From Chitinophagaceae bacterium (GTDB lineage Bacteria > Bacteroidota > Bacteroidia > Chitinophagales > Chitinophagaceae), in contig JAHBTK010000005.1 in the NCBI GenBank assembly GCA_019638625.1, positions 186,001 to 250,000 of the forward strand: a DNA stretch of 64,000 nucleotides, given 5' to 3'. The translations under genes and the position numbers were made by a program. The notes under the pieces were generated by a model. That model ran no database searches, had not been told where the DNA came from, and worked only from the letters and a program-made list of their open reading frames with translations. Each line of letters opens with the position of its first letter. The first letter of the stretch is position 1. Below, one piece after another: positions 26,405 through 35,690 of the stretch.

Positions 26405-27052
26405 TTACAGATGTTTTAAGTTATGAATAACAGCCTGCGGATCGGGGTTTCCGAAGATGGTTGTACCTGCTACAAGCGCATGTGCGCCTGCTTTCAGCAC
26501 TTCTGCCGCGTTTTTTTCGGTAATTCCGCCATCTACTTCTATAAGGGTAGACAATCCCTGCTGGTCTATCCGCTGGCGCAGCATATTGATCTTTACAAGC
26601 GATTGTGGAATGAATTGCTGACCGCCAAAACCCGGGTTTACACTCATTATTAAAACAAGGTCCAGGTCCGGGAGAATGTCCTGCAGCAATTGTACCGGCG
26701 TATGGGGATTGATGGCCACGCCCGCCTTCATACCCAGGTTTTTAATTTGCTGCACATTGCGGTGAAGGTGCGGACAGGCTTCGTAGTGTACGGTCAGGTG
26801 GTCGGCGCCCGCCAGTTTGAAATCGGCCGCATATTTTCCAGGTTCCTCAATCATCAGGTGTACATCCAAGGGCTTGGTGGAGGCCTCTTTTATTCTGGCG
26901 ATCACAGGTAGCCCGAAACTGATATTGGGTACAAACCGGCCATCCATCACATCCAGGTGATACCAGTCGGCTTCACTGGCATTCAGCATATCACATTCCC
27001 GCTGCAATTGCAAAAAATCACTGGCTAATAAAGAAGGGGCGATTATCGGCAT
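26405..27052 (-). CDS. rpe: Ribulose-phosphate 3-epimerase
   Basis: It interconverts ribulose-5-phosphate and xylulose-5-phosphate in the pentose phosphate pathway. The 215-residue TIM barrel shows the family markers: PSLLASDFLQL at the N-terminus, HLDVMDGRFVPNISFG, DVHLMIEEP, MSVNPGFGGQQFIP and EVDGGITEKNA (metal and phosphate sites). It is divergent from ctlX with 65 bases between. Confidence 0.96.
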   Translation of the reverse strand: MPIIAPSLLASDFLQLQRECDMLNASEADWYHLDVMDGRFVPNISFGLPVIARIKEASTKPLDVHLMIEEPGKYAADFKLAGADHLTVHYEACPHLHRNVQQIKNLGMKAGVAINPHTPVQLLQDILPDLDLVLIMSVNPGFGGQQFIPQSLVKINMLRQRIDQQGLSTLIEVDGGITEKNAAEVLKAGAHALVAGTTIFGNPDPQAVIHNLKHL

Positions 27053-27117
27053 GCGACGAAGATAGTAAGTTTTGAGATTCGTAATTTTGTAATTTACAGC
27101 AATAAAAATTAACTGGT

Positions 27118-28017
27118 TTGCAGAACACCGATACGGTTTTGATGATTCGGCCGAACAATTTCGGCTATAACCCCCAGACGGCCGTTAACAACGCCTTCCA
27201 GAAGGAAGCGCCGGGCATAAACGCACAGGAGGCTGCCCTGCGGGAGTTCGACGGATTGGTAAGTGTATTGCAAAAAGCGGGAGTGGAGGTAATGGTCTTC
27301 CCCGATACTCCCAAACCCTACACGCCTGATTCCATTTTTCCGAACAACTGGATTTCTTTTCATCCGCAACATACCATTTGTCTTTATCCCATGTTTGCCC
27401 CCAACCGCCGGCTGGAAAGAAAACCGGAATTGATACAAACGCTCAGGGAAAGGCTCCATACCGGGAAGGAGATCGATTTTGCTCACTATGAAGCAGCGGG
27501 ATTGTACCTGGAAGGCACCGGCAGTATGGTACTCGACCGGGATCATAAAATCGCCTATGCCTGTCTTTCTCCTAGGACCGACGAAAAAGTGCTGGAGGAT
27601 TTTTGCCAGCAGATGGGATATACCCCCATGATATTTCGCGCATTTGATTCCGGGGGACAGCCCATATACCATACCAATGTGATGATGTGTGTAGCGGATA
27701 AATACGTGGTAATATGTCTGGAAAGCATACCCGAAGAAGAAAGAAAGAAGGTAACGGAAAAGATTATGCGTAGTGGTAAGGAGATCATCCCGATAAGTTG
27801 GACGCAGGTAGAAAAATTCGCCGGAAATATGCTGCAGGCACAGAATAGCGATGGCGAGAAATTGCTGGTCATGTCCACACAGGCTTTTCAATCCCTGTCT
27901 GAGGAGCAGATATCCCGGCTGGGAATTTATAACAAACTGATCCACTCACCGTTATGGACAATCGAAGCAAATGGGGGCGGAAGTGCCCGGTGTATGATAG
28001 CGGAGATCTTTACATAA
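27118..28017 (+). CDS. ctlX: Citrulline/arginine hydrolase-like protein (CtlX type)
   Basis: A 299-residue member of the arginine deiminase/amidinotransferase superfamily of the CtlX type. Markers: MIRPNNFGYNPQTAVNN at the start, TPDSIFPNNWISFH (substrate Asp/Asn), GTGSMVLDR, YHTNVMMCV (catalytic His) and the catalytic Cys in GGGSARCMIAEIF at the C-terminus. The only start covering the conserved N-terminus is TTG at 27118; the next ATG (27142) would cut eight residues that family members usually have. A TAATTTTG box at 27082-27089 fits a Bacteroidota -7 element with a short leader. The reaction (probably citrulline hydrolysis) is inferred from the family. Confidence 0.85.
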   Translation: MQNTDTVLMIRPNNFGYNPQTAVNNAFQKEAPGINAQEAALREFDGLVSVLQKAGVEVMVFPDTPKPYTPDSIFPNNWISFHPQHTICLYPMFAPNRRLERKPELIQTLRERLHTGKEIDFAHYEAAGLYLEGTGSMVLDRDHKIAYACLSPRTDEKVLEDFCQQMGYTPMIFRAFDSGGQPIYHTNVMMCVADKYVVICLESIPEEERKKVTEKIMRSGKEIIPISWTQVEKFAGNMLQAQNSDGEKLLVMSTQAFQSLSEEQISRLGIYNKLIHSPLWTIEANGGGSARCMIAEIFT

Positions 28018-28319
28018 GGTTTTCACGGCATCATATTTCGCGCAAAGCCGCTATGAAGCGCTAAAAGCGCTAAAGAGCCCGGTTTTTCAAACTGCTTTTT
28101 CTTTGTGATCTTCGCGCCGTCTTCTGCAGTCTTTGCGTGCCATACGTGGAGCGCTACCTGCAAACGCCCATAACTTCATCGTTGACCTCTATTCCATTTT
28201 TGCGGGCATAATTCAGGTCCAGGCAATAGTCATCATGGTTTAATAAGCGCTTTACCCGACCCCGTATATGACTTACAGACAACGCAATTGCACTGCAAAA
28301 AATATAATGTTGATAAAAA
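28018..28319. other. Intergenic region with an imperfect inverted repeat and a small open frame
   Basis: CGCAAAG at 28041-28047 is mirrored by CTTTGCG at 28131-28137, and the flanking bases match partially (AAGCGC, GCGCC), giving an imperfect inverted repeat of about 100 bases. CGCAAAG-type inverted repeats are, from memory, common between genes in Bacteroidota. A minus-strand frame of 42 codons lies next to it at 28154-28282. Confidence 0.45.
28154..28282 (-). CDS. Possible small protein or gene remnant (42 aa)
   Basis: From a TTG at 28282 the minus strand encodes 42 residues with natural composition (HIRGRVKRLLNHDDYCLDL, then NYARKNGIEVNDEVMGVC) ending in TAG. It lies 38 bases after the thiolase stop on the same strand. 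No ATG start is available. It could be a real small gene, the C-terminus of a decayed gene, or chance. Confidence 0.25.
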   Translation of the reverse strand: MSVSHIRGRVKRLLNHDDYCLDLNYARKNGIEVNDEVMGVCR

Positions 28320-29501
28320 TCAGACAATATTTTCGATCACCATCGCGCTGGCGCCACCGCCGCCGTTGCATATGCCGGCGGCGCCATACCGCGCATTTTT
28401 TGTACGGAGTATATTGATCAGCGTAACTATGATGCGGGCGCCGCTGGCTCCCAGGGGATGCCCCAGGGATACAGCGCCTCCGAATACATTTACTGTGGCG
28501 GGGTCCAGTTTCATACGCCTGGAGTTCTCTATGCCTACCACGCTAAACGCTTCATTGAGTTCCCAGTAATTAATATCGTTCATCTGCAGCCCGGCTTTGG
28601 CTACCGCTTTCGGCACTGCCAGCGAAGGGGTGGTGGTAAACCATTCCGGCGCCTGCTCGGCATCGGCATAGGAGAGTATCCTTGCGATCGGTTTTAAGCC
28701 GAGTTGCCGGGCTTTATCCCCGCTCATCAGCAGCAGGGCTGCCGCCCCATCGTTCAGGGTAGAGGCATTGGCCGCGGTCACCGTACCGTTTTTTTCAAAC
28801 GAGGGGCTAAGCGCAGGTATCTTGTCAAATTTTACATTAAATGGCTCTTCGTCTTTGTTGAATATCAAAGGATCTCCTTTACGTTGCGGGATTGCAACCG
28901 GTATCACTTCATTCGCCATCGCGCCGCTTTCCCAAGCAGCCTGTGATCGTTTGTAACTTTCTATAGCGAAACTATCCTGTTCTTCGCGGGTGATACCACA
29001 CTCACGGGCACATAATTCGGCGGCAAAACCCATGGCTTTTCCATCATATACATCCGTTAAGCCATCTTTTGCCAATCCATCTACCAGTTCCGTATTGCCG
29101 TATTTATTCCCCCAGCGGAGGGAAGGCACATAAAACGGGATATTGCTCATACTTTCCATACCGCCTGCCACTACTATCTCCGCATCTCCCAGCAATATGC
29201 TTTGGGCAGCCAGTGCAATGGACTTCATACCGCTGGCGCAAACCTTATTAATGGTAGCACAATTGACCGTATCGGGAAGTCCTGCAAATTTAGCCGCTTG
29301 TCGCGCAGGAGCCTGCCCAAGGTTGGCCTGGATAACACAACCCATCAGCACATCCTGTACCTGTTCCGACAGGCAGCTACCCCTTGAAACAGCCTCTTTG
29401 ATAGCGACAGCCCCGAGTTGGGTGGCAGACAAAGATTTCAGGCTTCCGCCAAAACTTCCTATGGGAGTACGTACAGCAGATACAATTACGACGTTGGGCA
29501 T
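28320..29501 (-). CDS. Acetyl-CoA acyltransferase (thiolase)
   Basis: A 393-residue thiolase. The acyl-binding Cys is in NKVCASGMKSI (about 89), the catalytic His in SLGHPLGASGAR (about 350) and the second Cys in GICNGGGGASAM (about 380). Length and motifs fit acetyl-CoA C-acetyltransferase (condensing two acetyl-CoA) as well as beta-oxidation thiolase; with no fad or phb genes beside it, the direction cannot be fixed. It is cytoplasmic and appears monocistronic. Confidence 0.94.
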   Translation of the reverse strand: MPNVVIVSAVRTPIGSFGGSLKSLSATQLGAVAIKEAVSRGSCLSEQVQDVLMGCVIQANLGQAPARQAAKFAGLPDTVNCATINKVCASGMKSIALAAQSILLGDAEIVVAGGMESMSNIPFYVPSLRWGNKYGNTELVDGLAKDGLTDVYDGKAMGFAAELCARECGITREEQDSFAIESYKRSQAAWESGAMANEVIPVAIPQRKGDPLIFNKDEEPFNVKFDKIPALSPSFEKNGTVTAANASTLNDGAAALLLMSGDKARQLGLKPIARILSYADAEQAPEWFTTTPSLAVPKAVAKAGLQMNDINYWELNEAFSVVGIENSRRMKLDPATVNVFGGAVSLGHPLGASGARIIVTLINILRTKNARYGAAGICNGGGGASAMVIENIV

Positions 29502-29625
29502 ACCTGGTATTTTAGGTGAACAAAACCAGCACTAAATTAAGGGTAAAATATAACTAATAAGGTAACGACTATATTCAGTTGTATAGTCGCGGGAGAAACT
29601 GTGTTGTTTTATTGCAGACAGAATA

Positions 29626-30276
29626 TTAGTCTAAAGGACTTCTCTTGCCGACGGCAAGTCTTTCCACCGCTATGGTTAACCGCTCATTCCTGTTGCCCGG
29701 AACGGCAAGCCATTTAAGGTATTCCTTTTTGTTGGTAAAGGAGAGCTTGTCAAAAAAAAGACTGGCTTTTTTGTTTTTATTGAACAATACCTGAAGATCG
29801 GCAGGCGGAACAACGGTTCTGCTTGTATTGTCTACGCCTTCTATGGAGGCTTCCTTTTTTACGAACCGGGTCACTCCCTGCTTTTCGCAGCATTCCGGTC
29901 TTTTAAACCGAAGCGCCGTCCATACATGATCCAGTGTTACCTGGTCTTCACTCTCATATCCGCACTGGCTCAGGGTTTTCCAATTACAGTCCCGGTTGAG
30001 GTCACTTACAATTTTTGAAGTAGGCTTAGGATAGGCCACCCAAAGTTTTCCTTCATCGCCCAAAGCAGGCAGCACTTCTTTCAGGATCCCTTCCAGTTGA
30101 CGCTGGTTGATAGCAAATACCAACGCAAAATCAATACGTCTTGATCTTAAAAGCGGCGTAACGCTTTTTGCAAATGAAATTTTTGAAAACTGTTTTTCGA
30201 TGGAAGAAGGCAAGCCCTGAATCAGTAAGTTCTTTTCTTCAGTAAGTTGAAGTTTCTCAAACATTGTCTGCATCAT
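29626..30276 (-). CDS. Uncharacterised protein with YdeI/OmpD-associated C-terminus
   Basis: A 216-residue protein. The N-terminal half (about 1-130) resembles small DUF3052-like proteins (LLIQGLPSSIEKQF, GKLWVAYPKPTSKIV). The C-terminal half has the pattern of the YdeI/OmpD-associated (bacteriocin-protection) family: PPADLQVLFNKNKKASLFFD, then FTNKKEYLKWLAV and NRNERLTIAVERLA. The function is unknown. It is transcribed alone. The alternative ATG two residues in is equally possible. Confidence 0.75.
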   Translation of the reverse strand: MMQTMFEKLQLTEEKNLLIQGLPSSIEKQFSKISFAKSVTPLLRSRRIDFALVFAINQRQLEGILKEVLPALGDEGKLWVAYPKPTSKIVSDLNRDCNWKTLSQCGYESEDQVTLDHVWTALRFKRPECCEKQGVTRFVKKEASIEGVDNTSRTVVPPADLQVLFNKNKKASLFFDKLSFTNKKEYLKWLAVPGNRNERLTIAVERLAVGKRSPLD

Positions 30277-30430
30277 GCTTCAACACGTTTTTTTAGCGTC
30301 AAAAAGAGATGCAAAGGTAAGGGAACTGACCTTTAAAAGCAAATTTTGAGTTAAATAATACTAATCAACCACGATAATTGTATTTAGCCGTGGCTGAAAA
30401 GAATATTTAATATGTTTACTATGGCTTTAC

Positions 30431-31234
30431 TTAATTCATCGGTTTGTAGTACTTCATGGCTTCTTTCGCGTACTCCTGCACCTTTTGAATGCGGGTCTCA
30501 TCAGAAGGATGTGTACTCAGAAACTCCGGTGGTTTTTGACCGCCTCCGATCTTAGACATTCTTTCCCAGAAAGGTGCTGCTTCATTAGGGTTATATCCCG
30601 CCATTGCAGCAAATATCAGCCCGAAATGGTCTGCTTCCAGTTCCTGTTTGCGGGAGTTGGGCAGCAAAACACCTATCTGGGCGCCGGGGGCGTAAACAGT
30701 GTTGAAGATATTACTTACCGTACTGTTGCCGGAGGTTAATACAGCGCCAACCGTACCCAGCCCTTCCGCAAGCATTTGCTGACTCATGCGTTCGTTTCCA
30801 TGCTGCGCAATGGCATGCGCTATTTCATGCCCCATTACCACGGCCAGTCCTGCTTCATTTTGTGTCACCGGCAGTATGCCCGTATATACTACCACTTTGC
30901 CGCCGGGCATACACCAGGCATTTACTTCCTTGGCATCTACCAAGTTGAATTCCCACTGGTAGCCCTGCAGAATATTACCCTTGCCCTGTTGCGTATAATA
31001 TTCAGTGATAGCCGCAGCAATCCTTTTCCCCACACGGGTAACCATCTCCGCATCCTTGCTTACGGTGGTATTTACGATTTTATTCTGAGTGAGAAAACTC
31101 TGGTATTCTGTTTTTGCCATGCTCTGCAGGTCCCCTTCCGGCAAAAGTGTCAATTGTTTGCGCCCGGTAATGGCGTTGGTAGTACAACCTGCTACAATGA
31201 CCACCGTGCAGATAAACAAGAGGTATTTTTTCAT
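30431..31234 (-). CDS. M48-family metallopeptidase lipoprotein
   Basis: A 267-residue zinc peptidase with a lipoprotein signal (LLFICTVVIVAGCTTN, Cys about 16). The HEXXH zinc motif is in VVMGHEIAHAIAQHGNERM (about 140-158), and the third ligand Glu is in QELEADHFGLIFAAMAGYNP. This is the LoiP/BepA-like group, which degrades misassembled outer-membrane proteins. The C-terminus keeps the family's STHPSDETRIQ. It is monocistronic. Confidence 0.93.
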   Translation of the reverse strand: MKKYLLFICTVVIVAGCTTNAITGRKQLTLLPEGDLQSMAKTEYQSFLTQNKIVNTTVSKDAEMVTRVGKRIAAAITEYYTQQGKGNILQGYQWEFNLVDAKEVNAWCMPGGKVVVYTGILPVTQNEAGLAVVMGHEIAHAIAQHGNERMSQQMLAEGLGTVGAVLTSGNSTVSNIFNTVYAPGAQIGVLLPNSRKQELEADHFGLIFAAMAGYNPNEAAPFWERMSKIGGGQKPPEFLSTHPSDETRIQKVQEYAKEAMKYYKPMN

Positions 31235-31322
31235 TTTCTGGGTATTTGTATTAACTAATTTAGTCCGGTTATCCAGTTAACTGGTTGCATCCGTAAGTGA
31301 GGAAATATTAAGAATTCAAGTC

Positions 31323-31979
31323 TCAGGAATTATTTTGCCTCCTGCTTTTTCTTCTGTCCCGGTATTTGAAAATGGGAGCCTTGCTCTCGCTTCCCTTCAG
31401 CAGCCGGGAAATATTTTTTTGATGAGTAAGCATCACAAGTAATGCCACCGCTACCGCAAATACCCTGTAGGCATGATTATCCACATTAAAAATTACCAGT
31501 ATAAACACCGGGAAAGAGATACTGGCCAATATGGAGCTCAGGGATACAAACCGTGTAAGGTATAAAACCAGTGTGAAAATGCCTACACAACATACCGCGG
31601 TAATAGGAGATATAGCTAATACCATTCCAAATAAGGTAGCAACACCTTTACCTCCCCGGAACTGCGCCCAGACAGGAAAAATATGCCCGACAACCGCACA
31701 AAGCCCAAGCCCTATCTGGAAGTTGGTTCTTGCAAACTCATCTCCCACATAAAAGGGGAGGAGATAGGCCAACTTTACCGCCAGGAAGCCTTTCAGCATA
31801 TCCAGCATCATTACCAGCGTTCCCCATTTGGAACCCAACACCCGGTAGGTATTGGTGGCGCCGGCGTTTCCGCTGCCGTAGTCGCGAATATCTATTTTAA
31901 AGAAATATCTGCTTACCCAGACTGCCGTGGGTATTGAACCGATGAGATAAGCCAGTATTACTAAAATGAATTCATTCAT
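31323..31979 (-). CDS. plsY: Acyl-phosphate:glycerol-3-phosphate acyltransferase
   Basis: PlsY makes lysophosphatidic acid from acyl-phosphate and glycerol-3-phosphate in the inner membrane. The 218-residue protein has about seven helices and the three signature motifs: GSGNAGATN (about 37-45), the G-F-L-A-V-K stretch after LDMLKG, and FRGGKGVAT (about 107-115). The C-terminal 20 residues are basic. prmA lies 62 bases upstream on the same strand. Confidence 0.95.
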   Translation of the reverse strand: MNEFILVILAYLIGSIPTAVWVSRYFFKIDIRDYGSGNAGATNTYRVLGSKWGTLVMMLDMLKGFLAVKLAYLLPFYVGDEFARTNFQIGLGLCAVVGHIFPVWAQFRGGKGVATLFGMVLAISPITAVCCVGIFTLVLYLTRFVSLSSILASISFPVFILVIFNVDNHAYRVFAVAVALLVMLTHQKNISRLLKGSESKAPIFKYRDRRKSRRQNNS

Positions 31980-32041
31980 AATGAACTGCAGGTTGAACTG
32001 CTTACAAATATAACAGATTTATCGAATTAAGATACTGAAGT

Positions 32042-32872
32042 TTAAGCTTTTATTAGTTTTCTAAACGACAGACAAGCCCATTTATTTTTCAGGAGTTGCA
32101 ACTGTTTCGCAAATCCATTTGTTTCCGCAACCAGTTGTATATCAGATATATCTGAATCCATAATTCCACTTAAAATCAAGATGCCGCCATTTGCCACCCC
32201 CCGCGTAATAGCGGGAAAATTGTCCACTATTACATTCCTGTTAATATTAGCCAGCACCATATCTGCCGTAAATCCTTCGGGAAAGTGATCGAGTTGCAGA
32301 AGGATAATTCCGGGAGTATTATTTTTTTCAAAATTTTCCAGGGCATTGTCAATGCTCCAGGTATCATAATCAATCGCCGTTACTTTTGAAGCTCCGAGGC
32401 GGGCTGCCAGAATTGCCAGTAAGCCCGTACCTGTCCCAAAGTCTACAACCTCCTTATCATGAGGGGAAAAAGTCCGCAGCATTTCAAGCATCATATGGGT
32501 GGTGGCATGATGACCGGTACCAAAGCTCATCTTTGGGGTAATGACCACTTCATGTGCCACCCCGCTAACCGGCGGATGGAATTCCGCCCTTACCGCAACA
32601 AAGTCGTTCACTACTACAGGGTCAAATCCGGACTCCCATATTTCGTTCCAGTTCCTGTTATTAATATTTGATATACTATATTTTATACCGTTTATATCAA
32701 ATATTTCACGACATATGTTTTCATTAAAATCCGCTGCTGCCAGGTATATTTTCCAGTGGTCGTCCAGTTCTTCCACGCCGGCAACTTCTACAACCTCATT
32801 CAATTGAGCCAGTACGGTCTCCAGCTTACCGGCTTCCCCGTACACTGTAATTTCAACGAAAACTTCATTCAT
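32042..32872 (-). CDS. prmA: Ribosomal protein L11 methyltransferase
   Basis: It methylates lysines of ribosomal protein L11 using SAM. The 276-residue protein has the N-terminal substrate domain and a Rossmann methyltransferase domain with motif I VVDFGTGTGLLAILAARLGA, the GTGHHATTHMMLE segment before it and the catalytic-loop VLANINRNVI. It lies 67 bases after pnp on the same strand. Confidence 0.93.
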   Translation of the reverse strand: MNEVFVEITVYGEAGKLETVLAQLNEVVEVAGVEELDDHWKIYLAAADFNENICREIFDINGIKYSISNINNRNWNEIWESGFDPVVVNDFVAVRAEFHPPVSGVAHEVVITPKMSFGTGHHATTHMMLEMLRTFSPHDKEVVDFGTGTGLLAILAARLGASKVTAIDYDTWSIDNALENFEKNNTPGIILLQLDHFPEGFTADMVLANINRNVIVDNFPAITRGVANGGILILSGIMDSDISDIQLVAETNGFAKQLQLLKNKWACLSFRKLIKA

Positions 32873-32939
32873 ATATCCTCCTATTAAAATAGCTACCTGC
32901 AGGAACAGATAGCTATAAAATTAGTATTATGATCGCCAA

Positions 32940-35114
32940 TTATGCTTCGGGATCTGATTTTGGCCCATTGTCCTGGGGACGGGGTTTATTGGCAAAATCA
33001 GGTTTAGGTATCAATGCCTTACGGCTCAGCTTGAACTTACCTGTTTTCTGGTCAAGACCGATCAGTTTTACTTTCACCGTATCGCCTTCCTTCAGCACGC
33101 CATCCATGTTCTCCAGTCTTTTCCAGCTTATTTCACTGATGTGCAGCAAACCCTGCTTACCGGGCATGAACTCTACAAACGCGCCAAACTCCTTGATGCC
33201 TTTTACCGTAGCCTCATATACTTCCCCTACTGAAGGCACCGCCACGATTCCCCTGATCCAGGCAACCGCCTTATCCAGCCCTTCTTTTGCAGGTGAGAAT
33301 ACACTTACTTCTCCTACGTTGCCAATTTCTTCAATATTGATGGTGGTACCGGTTGACCGCTGAATTTCCTGGATTACCTTTCCTTGCGGTCCGATCACTG
33401 CTCCGATAAATTCTTTATCAATAAACAGTTTTTCCATCCGGGGAGCATGCGGTTTCACTTCCTCCCTGGCGGCAGACACACATTCATACATGGCATCCAG
33501 TATATGCAAACGTCCTTTGCGGGCCTGCTCCAATGCTTCCCGCATGGTATCCATGCTCAGTCCGTCTATCTTAATGTCCATCTGAACACCGCAGATACCT
33601 TCCCGGGTACCTGTTACCTTAAAGTCCATATCGCCCAGGTGGTCTTCGTCGCCAAGAATATCCGTCAGGATGGCGTATTTATTGTCTGAAGCCCGTGTGA
33701 TCAGTCCCATTGCCACTCCACCTATGTGTTTGGGAAAGGGAACACCCGCGTCCATCAATGCCAGCGAACCGGCACAAACGGTAGCCATAGACGAAGAACC
33801 ATTTGATTCCAGGATATCACTTACCACCCTTACTGTATAGGGATAGTCGCTTCCGGGCATCATTTGTTTTAAAGAACGCAGCGCAAGATTGCCATGTCCT
33901 ACCTCCCGGCGTCCGGGCGCCCTCAAAAACTTGATTTCGCCTGTGGAGAAAGGAGGAAAATTATAATGGAGAATAAATTTGGTATAATCTGATTTTGCGG
34001 CGCTTTCCACCAGCAACTCGTCTAAGGGAGTTCCCAGGGTGACTGTAGTAAGCGACTGGGTTTCGCCTCTTGTAAACAATGCGGAACCGTGTGGAGTCGG
34101 CAGGATATCTGTTTCCATAGCCAGCGGCCGTACCTCATCCAGTTTACGTCCGTCCAGCCGTGTGCGATCATCCAGGATCATGCTCCGTACTATTTCCCAT
34201 TGAAGGTCCTCAAAATATTTAGAGGCATACTTTAAATCATCCTCGTCGGGCTCTTCTCCAAAGCTGGCGAGCAACTCTTCTTTCAGCTTTGAAAAAGCTT
34301 CTGATCTTTCATGTTTGGCAGTACCGGATTTGGAAATTTCGTACATTTTATCGCTGGCAAAAGCCTTTACTTTTTCCAGTACCGCTTCCCTGGTTTCCGG
34401 TTTGGTATAGTCTCTTTTTTGGAGTACACCCTTTTTATCCCTGAGTTCCTGTTGTGCTTTTATCTGCACTTTGATAGCCTCGTGAGCGATGCCCAGTGCC
34501 TGCACCAGGTCTTCTTCTCTGCATTCTTTCGACTCACCTTCCACCATCATCAGGTTCTTTTCGGTAGCGCCGATAATGAAGTCCATATCTGCATTTCCCA
34601 GTTCGGTGCGGGAAGGGTTTACAACAAAGTTTCCGTCTACCCTTGCCACCCTTACTTCAGAAATGATTTCCTTAATAGGAACGTCAGAAACTGCCAGGGC
34701 TGCAGAAGCGGCCAGGCAGGCCAACGCATCGGGCATTATTTCAGCATCACTTGAAATAAGCGATATAATTACCTGAACCTCACAGAAATAATCTTCCGGG
34801 AATAAGGGACGAAGCGCACGGTCTACCAAACGGCTTATCAGCACTTCGTAGTCGCTGAGTCTGCCTTCGCGTTTGAAGAATGAACCGGGAATACGACCCG
34901 CGGAAGAGAATTTCTCCATATAGTCTACACTGAGCGGGAAAAATTCCTGACCCGGTTTGGGTTCTTTGTTGGCAACAACGGTTGCCATAATAATACAGTT
35001 TCCCTGGCGTACGGTAACGGAACCGTCTGCCTGACGGGCGAGTTTGCCGGTTTCTATTGTAACGATCCGGTTGTTACCAAGATCAAATGATACTTGCAAT
35101 GGTTGAGAAAGCAT
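32940..35114 (-). CDS. pnp: Polynucleotide phosphorylase
   Basis: A 3'-5' exoribonuclease and the core of RNA turnover. The 724 residues contain two RNase PH domains (about 15-230 and 320-550; FSTGEIKFLRAPGRREVGHG in the second), a KH domain (FIGAVIGPQGKVIQEIQ, about 565-582) and an S1 domain (GEVYEATVKGIKEFGAFVEF, about 630-650). The length is normal. It follows rpsO, the conserved rpsO-pnp order, with a perfect hairpin between them. Confidence 0.97.
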   Translation of the reverse strand: MLSQPLQVSFDLGNNRIVTIETGKLARQADGSVTVRQGNCIIMATVVANKEPKPGQEFFPLSVDYMEKFSSAGRIPGSFFKREGRLSDYEVLISRLVDRALRPLFPEDYFCEVQVIISLISSDAEIMPDALACLAASAALAVSDVPIKEIISEVRVARVDGNFVVNPSRTELGNADMDFIIGATEKNLMMVEGESKECREEDLVQALGIAHEAIKVQIKAQQELRDKKGVLQKRDYTKPETREAVLEKVKAFASDKMYEISKSGTAKHERSEAFSKLKEELLASFGEEPDEDDLKYASKYFEDLQWEIVRSMILDDRTRLDGRKLDEVRPLAMETDILPTPHGSALFTRGETQSLTTVTLGTPLDELLVESAAKSDYTKFILHYNFPPFSTGEIKFLRAPGRREVGHGNLALRSLKQMMPGSDYPYTVRVVSDILESNGSSSMATVCAGSLALMDAGVPFPKHIGGVAMGLITRASDNKYAILTDILGDEDHLGDMDFKVTGTREGICGVQMDIKIDGLSMDTMREALEQARKGRLHILDAMYECVSAAREEVKPHAPRMEKLFIDKEFIGAVIGPQGKVIQEIQRSTGTTINIEEIGNVGEVSVFSPAKEGLDKAVAWIRGIVAVPSVGEVYEATVKGIKEFGAFVEFMPGKQGLLHISEISWKRLENMDGVLKEGDTVKVKLIGLDQKTGKFKLSRKALIPKPDFANKPRPQDNGPKSDPEA

Positions 35115-35218
35115 AAAAAATTAATTGAAGTGAATAAGGTATAAGCAAATAAGCGGGCAGGAAAATTCTTATACTCTTATTGTGGTATAAAATATGATTA
35201 CAACAAAGTCTGTAAATC

Positions 35219-35246
35219 AATATTCCCAACTATGGTTGGGAATATT
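35219..35246 (-). promoter_or_regulatory. Perfect 12-bp hairpin in the rpsO-pnp intergenic region
   Basis: AATATTCCCAAC (35219-35230) and GTTGGGAATATT (35235-35246) pair perfectly around a TATG loop, 19 bases after the rpsO stop. There is no T-run on either side. The position matches the processing or attenuation hairpin known between rpsO and pnp in other bacteria, so it probably protects or releases the rpsO mRNA end. Confidence 0.7.
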
Positions 35247-35264
35247 AAGACTATACTTAAGAAA

Positions 35265-35534
35265 TTACTTTCTGATTCCGAGTTTTTCGATCAACGCACG
35301 ATACCCTTGCAGGTTATGCTTGCTTAAATAGGTAAGCAAACTTTTTCTCTCTCCAACCAATTGTAACAGTCCCCTGTTAGAAGAAAAATCTTTCTTATTT
35401 TGCTTCAGGTGTTTGGAAATATGGGCAATACGTTCAGTTAATAAAGCGATCTGCGCTTCAATTGATCCGGTGTTGGCTGCGTTTCCACCAAATTCAGAAA
35501 AGATTGTTGATTTTTTTTCAGATACTAATGACAT
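35265..35534 (-). CDS. rpsO: 30S ribosomal protein S15
   Basis: An 89-residue S15 when started at the ATG at 35534; the frame extends eight codons upstream (to 35558), but MSLVSEKKSTIFSEFGG is the normal type of start and the length then equals the usual 89. Conserved features: NTGSIEAQIALLTERI, HLKQNKKDFSSNRGLL and LLTYLSKHNLQGYRALIEKL. It binds 16S rRNA and is probably the first gene of an rpsO-pnp-prmA-plsY run. Confidence 0.97.
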   Translation of the reverse strand: MSLVSEKKSTIFSEFGGNAANTGSIEAQIALLTERIAHISKHLKQNKKDFSSNRGLLQLVGERKSLLTYLSKHNLQGYRALIEKLGIRK

Positions 35535-35584
35535 CTCAATTTTTTTAAAAACATCCAATATTTATTATTCTGCTAATTTGGGCG

Positions 35585-35613
35585 CAAAGGTAATACTAAT
35601 AAGCCGATTTAAA
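35585..35613 (-). promoter_or_regulatory. Probable housekeeping promoter of rpsO
   Basis: On the minus strand TACCTTTG (35592-35585) matches the Bacteroidota -7 consensus TAnnTTTG exactly. A TTTA, one mismatch from TTTG, lies 17 bases upstream of it. The predicted start of transcription would leave a leader of about 45 bases before the rpsO ATG. Confidence 0.55.
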
Positions 35614-35690
35614 GAATTTTTTTCCGTCAAATAATCCGGGTAAGGCGAAATTATTATATATGTACTCTTGTAATTTTCTGAGATTAGATG

